Source of the DNA: Actinomycetota bacterium
Lineage (GTDB): Bacteria; Actinomycetota; CADDZG01; WHSQ01
Assembly (NCBI GenBank): GCA_030446465.1
Contig: JAUJNI010000003.1
Location: 441,334-505,333, forward strand
Direction: 5' to 3'
Length of the DNA stretch: 64,000 nt
Part shown: piece after piece, positions 8,910 through 17,754 of the stretch
How positions within the stretch are numbered: the stretch's first letter is position 1
Layout of the letters: every line of letters begins with the position of its first letter
The notes under the pieces: model-generated
Told to the model about the DNA's origin: nothing
Seen by the model: the letters and a program-made list of their open reading frames with translations, nothing else
Database searches by the model: none
Translations under genes and position numbers: made by a program

Positions 8910-9823
8910 CCTACGACATGGACCACGAGCGCTGCTCTGAGCTGCTGACCGAATACGTGCGCGGACGGCTCGACCCGCCCCAAGAAGCCGCCGTCGAGCA
9001 TCACCTGTCGGACTGTCACGACTGCAGCGATGAGCGCCGCGCGGTCCAGGCCCTGGTCATAGGGCCCGACGCCCAGCTTCAGGACCACGAGCGAGCCACC
9101 TTGCGGGAGGCGGTATGGAAGGGGGCCGGCGTCGCTCGGGCCCCCGTCGTCAAGCTCGAGCGAAAGTGGGACCGAACGGCAAGGATCCTGGGCGCGGCGG
9201 CGCTCGTGGCCGTTCTCGTCACCGGTCTCTTCTATCTCGGCGGGACCGGTGGTGGAGAGGACTTCGGTGGCGATACGACGGGGGCAGCGGGTGGGGCCGC
9301 CGAGGAAGCGCCAGGGCGAGACCGGGCAAACGAGGACGGACGTCCCGGCAGACCAGAGGCCCTCGACAAGCAGGAGGATGCGACTGCCGCACAGGGGCAG
9401 ACCGACAACGCGGTCGTCGCCCAACCCACTTTTGCTCCTGCCGGAGGCGACCTGAGCGACCAAGAGCTGCGGGACCTCGGGAGCGGCAAGCTCTTTCGCG
9501 GACTTTCGGCGGCCTACGCCAACGCGGATTCGGACCGGGTGCGTGCCAGGCTCACAGCCGATCTCGCCGAGCAGGCCCCCGACAAGCTATCCGACCAGAT
9601 CAGATCCTGCTCACAGCGAGTCTTCGCCATGTCCCCGCCTCGGGTGGTGCCCGCTTACGGGACGGAGGGGACACTCCAGGGGCGCAGGGTTCTAGTGCTC
9701 GGGTTCGCATACTCGAAGGCGGCAGGCGGCCCACTCGACCGGTTCATGTTTTGGGCCTGGCCTCGGGGAAGCTGCGAGCCTGCCGTGGACTACGAGGAGG
9801 GCGCCATTCCAGGGCGGCCCTGA
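8906..9823 (+). CDS. membrane anti-sigma factor with ZAS zinc finger
   Basis: The protein (305 residues) begins with a zinc-binding anti-sigma domain (HHLSDCHDC, the H-x3-C-x2-C signature, plus an upstream Cys) that should bind the sigma factor encoded just before it. A single membrane helix follows (near residues 95-113), then a low-complexity Gly/Ala/Glu linker and an extracytoplasmic domain of about 130 residues that may sense envelope signals. The ATG overlaps the sigma stop in an ATGA arrangement, typical of sigma/anti-sigma pairs. The sensor domain is unrecognised. Confidence 0.88.
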   Translation: MTYDMDHERCSELLTEYVRGRLDPPQEAAVEHHLSDCHDCSDERRAVQALVIGPDAQLQDHERATLREAVWKGAGVARAPVVKLERKWDRTARILGAAALVAVLVTGLFYLGGTGGGEDFGGDTTGAAGGAAEEAPGRDRANEDGRPGRPEALDKQEDATAAQGQTDNAVVAQPTFAPAGGDLSDQELRDLGSGKLFRGLSAAYANADSDRVRARLTADLAEQAPDKLSDQIRSCSQRVFAMSPPRVVPAYGTEGTLQGRRVLVLGFAYSKAAGGPLDRFMFWAWPRGSCEPAVDYEEGAIPGRP

Positions 9824-9871
9824 GCGTGGAATCCCCGGTCCTTCGCCCCCGTTGAATAGGGTGTGGACAAC

Positions 9872-10798
9872 GTGAGCGAAGTACGCAAGGTGGTAATCGT
9901 GGGCTCAGGGCCGGCCGGTTTCACGGCGGCCGTCTATGCGGCGCGCGCCAAGCTCGAGCCCGTCGTGATCGAGGGCATTCAAGCGGGCGGGCAGCTGATG
10001 CTGACCACCGAGGTCGAAAACTTTCCCGGGTTCGTCGACGGCATCATGGGACCGGAGCTCATGGAGAGCATGCGCAAGCAAGCGGCGCGCTTCGGCACCG
10101 AGTACATCACCGACAACGCCACGTCGGTAGACCTCTCGACCAAGCCCTTCACGGTGACCACAAGTGAAGGGACCATTCGCTCTCTTTCCATCATCGTCTC
10201 GACCGGAGCCTCGGCCAAGATGCTGAACGTCCCGGGCGAGCGAGAGCTCCTGGGACACGGCGTCTCCACCTGCGCAACCTGCGACGGGTTCTTCTTCCGA
10301 GACCAGGAGCTGCTGATCGTCGGAGGAGGCGATTCAGCCATGGAGGAGGCCATCTTTCTCACCAAGTTCGCCTCCAGGGTCACCGTCGTGCACCGGCGGG
10401 ACTCGCTCAGGGCGTCAAAGATCCTGCAGGAACGGGCGTTCGCCAACGACAAGATCCACTTCTTGTGGAACTCGGCCATCACCGAGATCACCGGAAACGG
10501 CAAGGTGAGCGGAACGCGCATCGTGAACCTGATGACTGGCGAGGAGTCAGACGTCGCCGCGGGTGGCGTCTTTGTTGCAATCGGGCACACCCCGAACACC
10601 GAGCTCTTCCAGGGCCAGCTCGAGCTCGACGGCGGCTATATCAAGACTTCAGGCAGCACCACCGAGACCTCGGTGCCGGGAGTCTTTGCGGCGGGCGACG
10701 TGGTGGACTACCGCTACCGGCAAGCGATCACCGCAGCCGGAATGGGGTGCATGGCGGCAATCGACGCCGAGCGCTACCTCGAAGCTACTCAGCACTAG
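9872..10798 (+). CDS. trxB: thioredoxin reductase
   Basis: This FAD/NADPH enzyme keeps thioredoxin reduced. The sequence shows the FAD-binding GSGPAGFTAAVYAAR motif, the redox-active CATCDG around residues 134-139, the NADPH-binding GGGDSAMEEA, and the closing FAD motif GVFAAGDVVDYRYRQAITAAG. About 308 residues is normal for the bacterial low-Mr form. The GTG at 9872 has AGGG about 10 nt upstream; a GTG at 9863 would add three residues. In mycobacteria trxC follows directly, but here an M23 peptidase does, and the thioredoxin gene lies about 24 kb away at 34290. Confidence 0.96.
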   Translation: MSEVRKVVIVGSGPAGFTAAVYAARAKLEPVVIEGIQAGGQLMLTTEVENFPGFVDGIMGPELMESMRKQAARFGTEYITDNATSVDLSTKPFTVTTSEGTIRSLSIIVSTGASAKMLNVPGERELLGHGVSTCATCDGFFFRDQELLIVGGGDSAMEEAIFLTKFASRVTVVHRRDSLRASKILQERAFANDKIHFLWNSAITEITGNGKVSGTRIVNLMTGEESDVAAGGVFVAIGHTPNTELFQGQLELDGGYIKTSGSTTETSVPGVFAAGDVVDYRYRQAITAAGMGCMAAIDAERYLEATQH

Positions 10799-10835
10799 AA
10801 CCAAGCCGGCTCGGCCGCAGTCGTAATCTTCCGGG

Positions 10836-11420
10836 ATGCTTGCACTGGGGCGTCATGCGTTGCTCGCGATCTTGGTGGCGGGAGCCTCCACATCTTCCCT
10901 AGCCGGCCCTGCGCGGCCCGGCTACCTGGCCCCCGTGGAACATGATGGGCAGGTCTTTCCCGTGGCTCGCTCCAACTGGTACTCGGTAATCAACTTCACC
11001 AACGACTGGCACGAGCCTCGCATGCGTCTTGTTGACGGACGATGGAAACAAGTTGGCCTCCATGAGGGCACCGACATCTTCGCGGAGCCCGGCACACCGG
11101 TGCTCGCCGTCCTCGGGGGTCATATCGAGCAGGCCGGGTGGACCTTCTATTCGGGATGGCGAGTTGGGATCCGAGGGGACGACGGCAACTATTGGTTCTA
11201 CGGTCACCTGCAGCGGCCCCCTGCCGTCGCGGTTGGGACTCGAGTGGAGGCCGGAGATGAGATCGGCGAGGTCGGAAACACCGGCTACGGCGCAAAGCCG
11301 GGACACAAGGATGAGTTCACTTACCACCTGCACCTGGGCATCCAGGCGCCCGACGGCAGCTGGACCAACCCCTATCCGCTTGTCTCACGGCTCTACCGGG
11401 CGGCCTTGAAAGGTGACTGA
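10836..11420 (+). CDS. secreted M23 family (LytM-type) metallopeptidase
   Basis: This is a predicted zinc peptidoglycan endopeptidase or related factor exported by an N-terminal signal segment (about residues 1-24, ending SLAGPA). The catalytic set is visible: LHEGTD (H76, D80), YGHL (H124) and YHLHLG (H164, H166). At 194 residues it is a single compact M23 domain without LysM or SH3 parts. Its stop is overlapped by the GTG of the amidase, so two wall hydrolase-type genes are coupled. It occupies the place of trxC in mycobacteria. Confidence 0.88.
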   Translation: MLALGRHALLAILVAGASTSSLAGPARPGYLAPVEHDGQVFPVARSNWYSVINFTNDWHEPRMRLVDGRWKQVGLHEGTDIFAEPGTPVLAVLGGHIEQAGWTFYSGWRVGIRGDDGNYWFYGHLQRPPAVAVGTRVEAGDEIGEVGNTGYGAKPGHKDEFTYHLHLGIQAPDGSWTNPYPLVSRLYRAALKGD

Positions 11421-12477
11421 CAAGATCTTTCGTGAGGGGGATCGGTCGGACGAGGTCGCCGACATCCAGACCCGCCTGCGCTCGCTCGGCATGCACATCG
11501 AGGACGAGCCCGGCCTCTTCGGCGCTGGCACTAAGCAGGCGGTGCGAGCCTTTCAACAGCTAAGGGGCGTGGTTGCCGACGGAATCGTGGGCCGGCACAC
11601 CTGGAACGAGCTCGTCGAGTCGGGCTGGAAGCTGAACGACCGCGTGCTGTATATGAGGCATCCTCCGTTTCGCGGAGACGACATCCTTGCCCTTCAGGCG
11701 CGGCTCAACGCTCTGGGATTCGACGCGGGGCGCGAAGACGGCATCCTCGGGCGTGACACCGACCGGGCGATCCGAGCCTTCCAACGAGAGTACGGGGTCG
11801 CCGAGGACGGCATCGTTGGGATCAAGACCTATGCCGCGCTCAGCGGTCTCCGAATCGACCGGCCCGTCACTGCAGCAGGCCTGCGGGAGGAGCTCCGAAG
11901 ATCAGAGCGAGGCGGGGTCTTCGACTCCCTCGTAGTGGTCGACCCGGGCCACGGCGGAGACGACCCGGGAGCTCGGGGGCCCAACGACACCTGCGAGGCG
12001 GACGTGTGCTGGGACATCGCAGGAAGGCTCGCCGGACACCTCGTCGAGTCGGGGGCGAAGGTTCGGTTCACGCGTACCGAAGCCGACGGTCCCGAAGAGC
12101 CCGAGCGGGCTCAACGAGCCAACTCGATCGGGGGTGAGCTTTTCGTCTCGTTGCACCTGAACTCTCACCACGAACCCACGGCCGAGGGCGCATCCACCTA
12201 TTACTTCCGCACCTCGAGAAGCGGGGCGGTTCTTGCCGAGCACGTCCAGAGCGCGCTCGTAGATCTCGGCCTCAAGGATGGAAGGACACATGCAAGCTCG
12301 TATCCGGTTCTCAAGGAGACTCGCATGCCGGCCATCCTGGTGGAACCTGCGCACATCACCAACCCAGACGACGAGAAGCGACTAGACGACCCCGAGTTCA
12401 GGGAGGCAGTCGCGCACGCGCTGGGCCGAGCTATAGCGTCGTACTACGAAGAGCCCCCTGAGAGGCCGAATCGGTGA
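11413..12477 (+). CDS. cwlM: N-acetylmuramoyl-L-alanine amidase, CwlM-like
   Basis: The 354-residue protein has two N-terminal peptidoglycan-binding type 1 repeats (each with a D.I.GR.T..A..FQ-like core: [13 protein letters not shown] and [13 protein letters not shown]) and a C-terminal Amidase_3 domain. The zinc ligands are present ([13 protein letters not shown], the following Glu, SLHLNSH) as is the catalytic-type Glu in LVEPAHITN. No signal peptide is visible. Mycobacterial CwlM is likewise cytoplasmic and acts as a regulator of MurA/MurJ rather than an enzyme, so a regulatory role is possible. It starts with GTG 8 nt inside the M23 gene. Its 3' end overlaps msrA on the other strand by 47 bp. 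Confidence 0.9.
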   Translation: MTDKIFREGDRSDEVADIQTRLRSLGMHIEDEPGLFGAGTKQAVRAFQQLRGVVADGIVGRHTWNELVESGWKLNDRVLYMRHPPFRGDDILALQARLNALGFDAGREDGILGRDTDRAIRAFQREYGVAEDGIVGIKTYAALSGLRIDRPVTAAGLREELRRSERGGVFDSLVVVDPGHGGDDPGARGPNDTCEADVCWDIAGRLAGHLVESGAKVRFTRTEADGPEEPERAQRANSIGGELFVSLHLNSHHEPTAEGASTYYFRTSRSGAVLAEHVQSALVDLGLKDGRTHASSYPVLKETRMPAILVEPAHITNPDDEKRLDDPEFREAVAHALGRAIASYYEEPPERPNR

Positions 12478-12937
12478 TCCTGCAGGTGGCCAAGCCTCGC
12501 TTCTCGAGGTAGCGCTGGTGGTAGTCCTCGGCCGGGAAGAACTCAGAGGCAGGTGTGATCTCGGTGACGATGGTCTTGCTGGAGACAGCTTGGCGTCGTT
12601 GCTTGGAGGCGGTGGCGGCGGCCTCTTGCTCGGGGGAGTGGAAAAAGATGGCTGACCGGTACTGGGTCCCAACGTCGGGTCCCTGCCGGTTGAGAGTGGT
12701 GGGGTCGTGGAGGTTCCAGAAGGCATTGAGCAGGTCGTCGTAGGAGACCTGGTCGGGGTCGTACTCGACTTGGACGACCTCGGCGTGTCCGGTCCTGCCC
12801 GTGCAGACGTCTCGATAGGTCGGGTTGGTCAGAGTCCCTCCGAGGTAGCCGACCGCGGTGGCCTTTACCCCAGGGACGTTGCGAAACTCCGCTTCGACCC
12901 CCCAGAAGCAACCCGCTCCGAACGTCGCCTTGGCCAT
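12431..12937 (-). CDS. msrA: peptide-methionine (S)-S-oxide reductase
   Basis: This enzyme repairs oxidised methionine in proteins using thioredoxin. The catalytic GCFWG motif lies at residues 9-13, followed by [27 protein letters not shown] and [12 protein letters not shown], all family hallmarks. A strong AAGGAGGAG ribosome site precedes the ATG. Its 3' end overlaps cwlM convergently. The nearby thioredoxin reductase could supply its reducing power. Confidence 0.96.
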   Translation of the reverse strand: MAKATFGAGCFWGVEAEFRNVPGVKATAVGYLGGTLTNPTYRDVCTGRTGHAEVVQVEYDPDQVSYDDLLNAFWNLHDPTTLNRQGPDVGTQYRSAIFFHSPEQEAAATASKQRRQAVSSKTIVTEITPASEFFPAEDYHQRYLEKRGLATCRITDSASQGALRSTTL

Positions 12938-13033
12938 GGCCGCTCCTCCTTGCGCTGCGTTGATGAAGCCCCACGGTAGAGGACCGGGGGAATTAGACAG
13001 GCTTGCTCGATCGGCCGCGGGCGCACGGTCGCG

Positions 13034-13939
13034 TCAGTCGTCGAGCACGACGGTGACGGGCTCTCCCCCGGTTGTCTCGTTGGTGATCACCTTCAGCAAC
13101 CTGGCGAGCTCGTCGATCGACACGAAGTCGAGGACGATCTTGCCTTTTTTTGGCCCCATGTCCACCCGAACCCGGGTCTGCAGGTAGTCGGCCAGCCGCT
13201 GCTGCGCGTCGGCCACGAGCGGCGGACGCGCTGTGCGGTCGCGGGCCCCCGCGGGCGCCGACATGGCCCCGTAGCGCCTAACCAGCTCTTCGGTGTCGCG
13301 CACCGATAGCCCTTCCTGTCCCACTCGTTGGGCCAGGCGCTGCTGAAAAGGGCTTCCCTGCAGGCCGAGAAGCGCCCGGCCGTGACCTGCGGTGATACGT
13401 CCTTCGACCAGCAAGCGCTGGAGCGTCAGCGGCAGATCGAGGAGCCTCAAGGAATTGGTGATGGCGACCCGACTCCGGCCCAGCCTTTCCGCCAGCGCCT
13501 CGTGGGTGAGGCCCGCCTCGTCGATCAGCTGCCGGTAGCCCTCGGCCTCCTCGACCGGATTGAGGTTTTCTCGATGGAGGTTCTCCACCAGAGCCCGCTC
13601 GAGCGAGCCCCGGTCGTCGGTCTCAACCACCATGGCAGGGACCACAGAAAGGCCGGCCCGGCGTGCCGCCCGAAGCCTCCTCTCACCGGCGATGAGCTGG
13701 AAGCGGCCGTTGTCGGCACCTCGCACCAGGAGGGGCTGAAGGACCCCCAGCTCCCTCATGGACGTGGCGAGGTCGTCTATTCCGTCTTCGTTGAAGCAGC
13801 GGCGAGGCTGGCGGGGGTTCGGGTCAATCGCTTCCACCGGGATCTCGTTGGGAGCGCTTCTGCCCTCAGGGAAGGTTGCCGCGTCCCCCCTGGGGATGAG
13901 CGCGTCGAGCCCTCGGCCAAGCCCAGACCTGCGGGTCAT
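13034..13939 (-). CDS. parB: ParB chromosome-partitioning CTPase
   Basis: This DNA-binding clamp loads at parS near the origin and drives segregation with ParA. The 301-residue protein shows the N-terminal ParA-contact segment (SGLGRGLDALIP), the CTP-binding ParB/Srx domain (NPRQPRRCFNEDG, the GERRLRAARRAGL box, ENLHRENLNPVEEAEGYRQL) and the helix-turn-helix (EALAERLGRSRVAITNSLRLL). The start at 13939 overlaps the parA stop in an ATGA arrangement, which favours it over the longer frame reaching 14053. Confidence 0.95.
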   Translation of the reverse strand: MTRRSGLGRGLDALIPRGDAATFPEGRSAPNEIPVEAIDPNPRQPRRCFNEDGIDDLATSMRELGVLQPLLVRGADNGRFQLIAGERRLRAARRAGLSVVPAMVVETDDRGSLERALVENLHRENLNPVEEAEGYRQLIDEAGLTHEALAERLGRSRVAITNSLRLLDLPLTLQRLLVEGRITAGHGRALLGLQGSPFQQRLAQRVGQEGLSVRDTEELVRRYGAMSAPAGARDRTARPPLVADAQQRLADYLQTRVRVDMGPKKGKIVLDFVSIDELARLLKVITNETTGGEPVTVVLDD

Positions 13940-14955
13940 AGCCCTGCTCCCCACGGACTGGGCGGTGGCCACGCCTCTTCGAGTCCAGCCGGTTCTGGCG
14001 CTACGGTGCCGTAGCCGCGCCCACCGGGCCCCGGCACGGTCACCGGCTTCCACTGCCCTCGTGGCCCCGTCGATTGCCTGGGCGGCGGAGGCGGGGGGTA
14101 GGTGACGAGCCCATAGCGACCCTCGACCTCAGAAGCAAGGAGTCGATAGGCGATCGACCCCTTCGCCGCCGGATCCAGGGTCACGACCGGCTCTCCAAAG
14201 GAGGGGGCCTCCGACAATCTGACACTGCGCGGAATCACCGAATCGAACACCAGGGCTCCGAAGTGGCGGCGCACCTCGGCCGCAACTTGCTCCGCAAGCT
14301 TGGTGCGCCCGTCGTACATGGTCAGAAGGAAACCCGCGATCCGAAGGCTCGGTTGAAGCGAGCGCCTGACGAGCTCGGCCGTCTCCAGCAACTGCCCGAG
14401 CCCCTCGAGGGCGTAGTACTCGCACTGGACCGGAACTATCAGATTGTCCGCGGCCCTTAGAGCATTCACCGTGAGAAGGCCGAGCGAAGGCGGGCAATCG
14501 AGAAAAACCATTTCATAGCGGGCGGCCGCGCCCCCGAGCCCTTGGCCCAGCCTTGATTCGCGCTGCTCGACGTCGACCAGCTCGATCTCCGCTCCGGCGA
14601 GCTCAGGCGAAGCAGGAACACAGCTAAGGCCGGCGATGGAGGTCTGCACCGCTACCTCGTCAAGGGATGCCTCGCCCAGGACGAGGTCGTAGGCGGTGGC
14701 GCTCGAACGGCGATAGTCGAGTCCCAGACCGGTCGTGGCGTTCGCCTGAGGATCGACGTCGACCACCAAGACCTTGTGGCCGCGCAGTGCGAGGGCTGCG
14801 GCTAGGTTGACGCAGGTAGTGGTCTTGCCCACGCCGCCCTTCTGGTTGGCGACGCAGACGACCCGGCCGGGTCCCTCAGACGGCCCCTCTTCCAGGACCT
14901 GCCAGTGGGAAGGAAGCGGCGCGGTCTGCTGGGAGGAAGAGCCATTAGGGGTCAC
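13936..14955 (-). CDS. parA: ParA chromosome-partitioning ATPase with Pro-rich tail
   Basis: This Walker-type ATPase positions ParB-parS complexes. It shows the deviant Walker A box (ANQKGGVGKTTT), VDVDPQANATTGLG, and the FLDCPPSLGLLTVNAL and PVQCEYYALEGLGQLL motifs. The GTG at 14955 overlaps the rsmG stop by 4 nt and gives 339 residues; an ATG at 14988 is possible. After the normal end of the fold there is an extra tail of about 50 residues rich in Pro and Gly (PPPPPPRQSTGP, then more Pro/Trp), not part of the ParA fold. The tail may contact another origin or pole factor, but that is inference. Confidence 0.94.
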   Translation of the reverse strand: MTPNGSSSQQTAPLPSHWQVLEEGPSEGPGRVVCVANQKGGVGKTTTCVNLAAALALRGHKVLVVDVDPQANATTGLGLDYRRSSATAYDLVLGEASLDEVAVQTSIAGLSCVPASPELAGAEIELVDVEQRESRLGQGLGGAAARYEMVFLDCPPSLGLLTVNALRAADNLIVPVQCEYYALEGLGQLLETAELVRRSLQPSLRIAGFLLTMYDGRTKLAEQVAAEVRRHFGALVFDSVIPRSVRLSEAPSFGEPVVTLDPAAKGSIAYRLLASEVEGRYGLVTYPPPPPPRQSTGPRGQWKPVTVPGPGGRGYGTVAPEPAGLEEAWPPPSPWGAGL

Positions 14956-15539
14956 GTTCCTCGCAAGATAGCAATACCGGGCTGCCATTCCACGGCATGT
15001 TCGGGAACTTCGGCGCCCCCGCCGATGAAGACGGCCGCGACGCCTCCGGGACCAATCAGGGGTTGGATCAGGTCCAGCGCCACCGCGGGGACTGCCAGCG
15101 CCCGGGCGGTCGCCAGCACATGCGTAGCGGCGAGCCCGGGGTCGGCGGCCGCATCCTGAGCTCTTAAGGGCACGACCTCACAGTTCAGCTGGAGCTCACG
15201 GACCACTTCCTCGAGGAACGCGGCTCGCCGTTGCCTCGGTTCCAGCAGGCGCCAGGGACGCTCCGGCCCCGCGATCGCCAAGGGGATCCCCGGCAGCCCT
15301 GCCCCCGACCCGACGTCCACCGCGGGGCCGTCCGGCAAGTCGTCGAGGAGGTCTCTTAACCGAAGGGAATCGCGCACGTGGCGCTCCTCGAAGCGCTCGA
15401 GATCGCCGGGGGCGACCAGATCGAGGCGTGTGGACCAGCGACGGACCAGCGCGGTGTAATGGGACAACTTGGCCTGGTCAAGCGGTGTAACCCGTGAAAC
15501 ATCCGTATAGGCATTCCCCTCGCCGTGACCGCTCTCCAC
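14952..15539 (-). CDS. rsmG: 16S rRNA (guanine527-N7) methyltransferase
   Basis: This enzyme methylates G527 of 16S rRNA using SAM. The 195-residue protein has the GidB/RsmG motifs: ERHVRDSLRL, the SAM site VDVGSGAGLPGIPLAI, and RALAVPAVAL. It sits between jag and parA in the standard actinobacterial order. Its 5' codons overlap a parS-like site, encoding DVSRVT near residue 13. Confidence 0.94.
   Translation of the reverse strand: MESGHGEGNAYTDVSRVTPLDQAKLSHYTALVRRWSTRLDLVAPGDLERFEERHVRDSLRLRDLLDDLPDGPAVDVGSGAGLPGIPLAIAGPERPWRLLEPRQRRAAFLEEVVRELQLNCEVVPLRAQDAAADPGLAATHVLATARALAVPAVALDLIQPLIGPGGVAAVFIGGGAEVPEHAVEWQPGIAILRGT
15486..15501. promoter_or_regulatory. parS: parS-like ParB-binding site 1
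   Basis: The 16 bases TGTAACCCGTGAAACA match the parS consensus TGTTTCACGTGAAACA at 13 positions, with one half-site intact. It lies inside the first codons of rsmG, about 1.5 kb from parAB and 2.9 kb from dnaA, a usual place for parS in actinobacteria. Binding is inferred. Confidence 0.6.
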
Positions 15540-15564
15540 GGACCAGTCTTACCAGGTCGGGCGA

Positions 15565-15580
15565 TGTGCCCCGTGAAACG
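15565..15580. promoter_or_regulatory. parS: parS-like ParB-binding site 2 (weaker)
   Basis: TGTGCCCCGTGAAACG matches the parS consensus at 12 of 16 positions and shares the CCCGTGAAAC core with the site 79 bp away. It lies in the short gap between rsmG and jag. The paired arrangement supports both sites, but the match is degenerate. Confidence 0.45.
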
Positions 15581-15609
15581 TCGAGTCTGTTGCCAGGCGG
15601 GCCTCGGCC

Positions 15610-16233
15610 TCACTCGCCCCGAACGATGACCTTTCGGTTGGGCTCATCGCCCTCACTGAAGCTGGCGGCGCCCTCCACCCCTGCGACGGCGTCGTGGACG
15701 ATCTTGCGCTCGTAGGCGTTCATAGGCTCCAGCTCGATCTCCGTCCCGCGCGTCTTCGCTCGCCGGGCCATGGAGGTGGCGTATTCGATCAGCGATTCAC
15801 GACGCCGGGCCCGATAGCCCTCGACGTCCACCAGCAGGCGAACACGGGCTCGCAGCCTTCTTTGGACCGCGATCCTGGTCAGTTCCTGCAGAGCGTCGAG
15901 GGTCTGCCCCCTTCTGCCGATCAGGACGCCAAGGTCCTCGCCGGAGACACCCACGAACGCCCGGTCGCCCTGGACGTCGTGGGTCACCTCAGCCTCGAGC
16001 CCCATCGCCTCGAGCAGGCCTGAGACAAACTCCTCGGCGGTGGTGGCCACCGCCTGGGGGGTGGCGGGCTCGTCCCGGCCCTCGTCGAGCGGCTGAGGCA
16101 CGACTGCTGCCGTATCCGCCTCGTCCCCAAGCTCGGCGGCGTCCACGTCGAGCTCCTCGATGTGCCGGCCGGGGGGGGCCTCTTGCGGGCTCAGGGAAGC
16201 GCCAGGGTCGTCCGAGGGGAAGTCGTGGGTCAC
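15610..16233 (-). CDS. jag: Jag/KhpB-type KH-R3H RNA-binding protein
   Basis: The 207-residue protein starts with about 65 acidic, low-complexity residues. A Jag KH domain follows (FVSGLLEAMGLEAEV; GVLIGRRGQTLDALQELT, with the GxxG-type loop) and then an R3H domain (MNAYERKIVHDAVAG). The family binds RNA and influences division and envelope synthesis. The GTG start overlaps the yidC stop by 4 nt, in the standard yidC-jag order. Confidence 0.93.
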   Translation of the reverse strand: MTHDFPSDDPGASLSPQEAPPGRHIEELDVDAAELGDEADTAAVVPQPLDEGRDEPATPQAVATTAEEFVSGLLEAMGLEAEVTHDVQGDRAFVGVSGEDLGVLIGRRGQTLDALQELTRIAVQRRLRARVRLLVDVEGYRARRRESLIEYATSMARRAKTRGTEIELEPMNAYERKIVHDAVAGVEGAASFSEGDEPNRKVIVRGE

Positions 16234-17183
16234 CGCTTGCGCTTCTTTTTGTTGGCTGCGTTTGGAGACTTGGCCCCGCTCTTCGCGGTGGTCCCCGGGG
16301 AGCGGCTGCTTGCCCCGTTGGGGGAAGCAGGGGACGACTTTTTGGGCGCCGGCTTAGTGGTTGGCGCCGTCTTGCCCTTTGCGTCCTTAGACGCCTTGGG
16401 CTGCGATGTGCTTTGAGGCGAAACTCCGGCGGCGGGGGCCGGGCCCAGCCTGCCGAGAATGATCCTTTGTTGCGCGATTGTCCACACGTTTGTGGTCAGC
16501 CAGTAGAGCACCAGGCCGGCGGGGAACTGTAAGCCGAAGACGATCAGGATGGCCGGCATGATCCTTCCGACCATCTGCATTTGCTGGGCCTGCGGGTCTC
16601 CTGGGGTACGTGTCGCCTGCATCTGCTTCTGCTGGTAGTAGGTGGTGAAACCCATGAGAGCGATGAGCAGGACGTAGGGCAACGTCGCAAGAATCACGTT
16701 GCCGGACGCACAAACAGCAGTCTCGAGGCCCCCCTGCCCGCGAGCAGCGTCCAGCAGAGAGCAGTCGAGGTGGAAGCCAAGGAAGCGATAGACGCCGACC
16801 GCCTTGTCACCAAGGTCCGCGGCCAACGCCGAATCACCGGGGATGTAACTGAGCGGAGCGCTGATCACCCGGTAGAGGGCGATCAGGACCGGCATCTGCA
16901 GAAGCAGTGGCAGGCAACCGCCGAAGGGGTTGACGCCGTGCTCTTTGTACAGCGCCATCATCTCTTCGTTGAGCTTCTGGCGGTCGCCCTTGTGCTTCTG
17001 CTGCAGCTTCTTGACCTGGGGCTGAATCGTCTGCATCTCGCGCATCGACCTCGTCTGTTTGATCGACAGAGGCAACATCACAACGCGGGTAGCGAGAGTC
17101 AAAAGGATGATTGCAATCCCAAAGCTCGGGATGACGGCGTAGAAGCCCGCGAGCGCAGCGGCGAAGATCTCAAAGAAGCCCAT
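16230..17183 (-). CDS. yidC: YidC/Oxa1 membrane protein insertase
   Basis: This enzyme inserts and folds membrane proteins, with or without Sec. The 317-residue protein has the Oxa1 core: a first hydrophobic segment, a basic cytoplasmic loop (SIKQTRSMREMQTIQPQVKKL), NPFGGCLPLLLQMPVLIALY, and later helices ending near residue 255. The tail of about 60 residues is very rich in Lys, Ser and Pro, as in ribosome-binding tails of this family. The ATG directly follows the yidD stop codon. Confidence 0.95.
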   Translation of the reverse strand: MGFFEIFAAALAGFYAVIPSFGIAIILLTLATRVVMLPLSIKQTRSMREMQTIQPQVKKLQQKHKGDRQKLNEEMMALYKEHGVNPFGGCLPLLLQMPVLIALYRVISAPLSYIPGDSALAADLGDKAVGVYRFLGFHLDCSLLDAARGQGGLETAVCASGNVILATLPYVLLIALMGFTTYYQQKQMQATRTPGDPQAQQMQMVGRIMPAILIVFGLQFPAGLVLYWLTTNVWTIAQQRIILGRLGPAPAAGVSPQSTSQPKASKDAKGKTAPTTKPAPKKSSPASPNGASSRSPGTTAKSGAKSPNAANKKKRKR

Positions 17184-17414
17184 CTAGGCTGCTCTCCTCG
17201 CCGGCACGTGGTCCACTCCACCCGGAGACCAGGGGTGGCACCGACTCATCCTCTTCAGCGCCAGCCAGGCTCCCCTGGGTACGCCGTGGCGATCGATCGC
17301 CTGCTCCGCATAGTGGGAGCAGGTTGGATAAAACCGGCAATGCCTTCCCATGAGCGGCGACAGCCACCTCCGATACAGGGCTACCAAGCCAATAAGGAAC
17401 CGTCGAGCGGTCAC
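17184..17414 (-). CDS. yidD: YidD membrane protein insertion factor
   Basis: YidD is a small amphipathic protein that assists YidC. The 76-residue protein shows the family core: LYRRWLSPLMGRHCRFYPTCS with the conserved Cys pair, then AEQAIDRHGVPRGAWLALKRMSRCHPW. The GTG at 17414 overlaps the rnpA stop by 4 nt and was preferred over a longer frame from 17525. Confidence 0.92.
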   Translation of the reverse strand: MTARRFLIGLVALYRRWLSPLMGRHCRFYPTCSHYAEQAIDRHGVPRGAWLALKRMSRCHPWSPGGVDHVPARRAA

Positions 17415-17740
17415 CGTCGAGTGACCTCCCGCAAGGCAGCCTCTAGCTCCTCCAAGACCTCCTGGAAGTTTCTGGATGCCAGGCTCGCCTCCGCTCGCAC
17501 GACAACTCGATACCCCGGCCCGCAATGGCAGGCGCGAAACGCCTCCCGAAGACGTCGCTTCACCCGGTTTCTGACCACCGCACGGCCGGGCGCTCTAACC
17601 GCAAGGCCCAGCCGAGTCGGTAGCCGCGAGTCTCGCTCGGCGAGCGCCCATACCGTCATGCCCGCCCTCGACGCCCGCCGTCCTCTCGACATGACGCCTT
17701 GAAACTCGCGCGAACTCCGTATCGATGTCGGTTGATCCAT
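17411..17740 (-). CDS. rnpA: ribonuclease P protein component
   Basis: This is the protein subunit of RNase P, which matures tRNA 5' ends. The 109-residue basic protein carries the family signature VVRNRVKRRLREAFR and the LGLAVRAPGRAV strand before it. It lies 14 bp after rpmH, the normal arrangement, and overlaps yidD by 4 nt. Confidence 0.94.
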   Translation of the reverse strand: MDQPTSIRSSREFQGVMSRGRRASRAGMTVWALAERDSRLPTRLGLAVRAPGRAVVRNRVKRRLREAFRACHCGPGYRVVVRAEASLASRNFQEVLEELEAALREVTRR

Positions 17741-17754
17741 CTCTGCGCGGCCCC

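Noticed and set aside
9862-9870. DnaA-box-like TGTGGACAA at the trxB start
   Set aside because: Single copy far from oriC; likely chance.
16581-17702. 373-residue plus-strand ORF
   Set aside because: It lies antisense to yidC, yidD and rnpA, all well supported.
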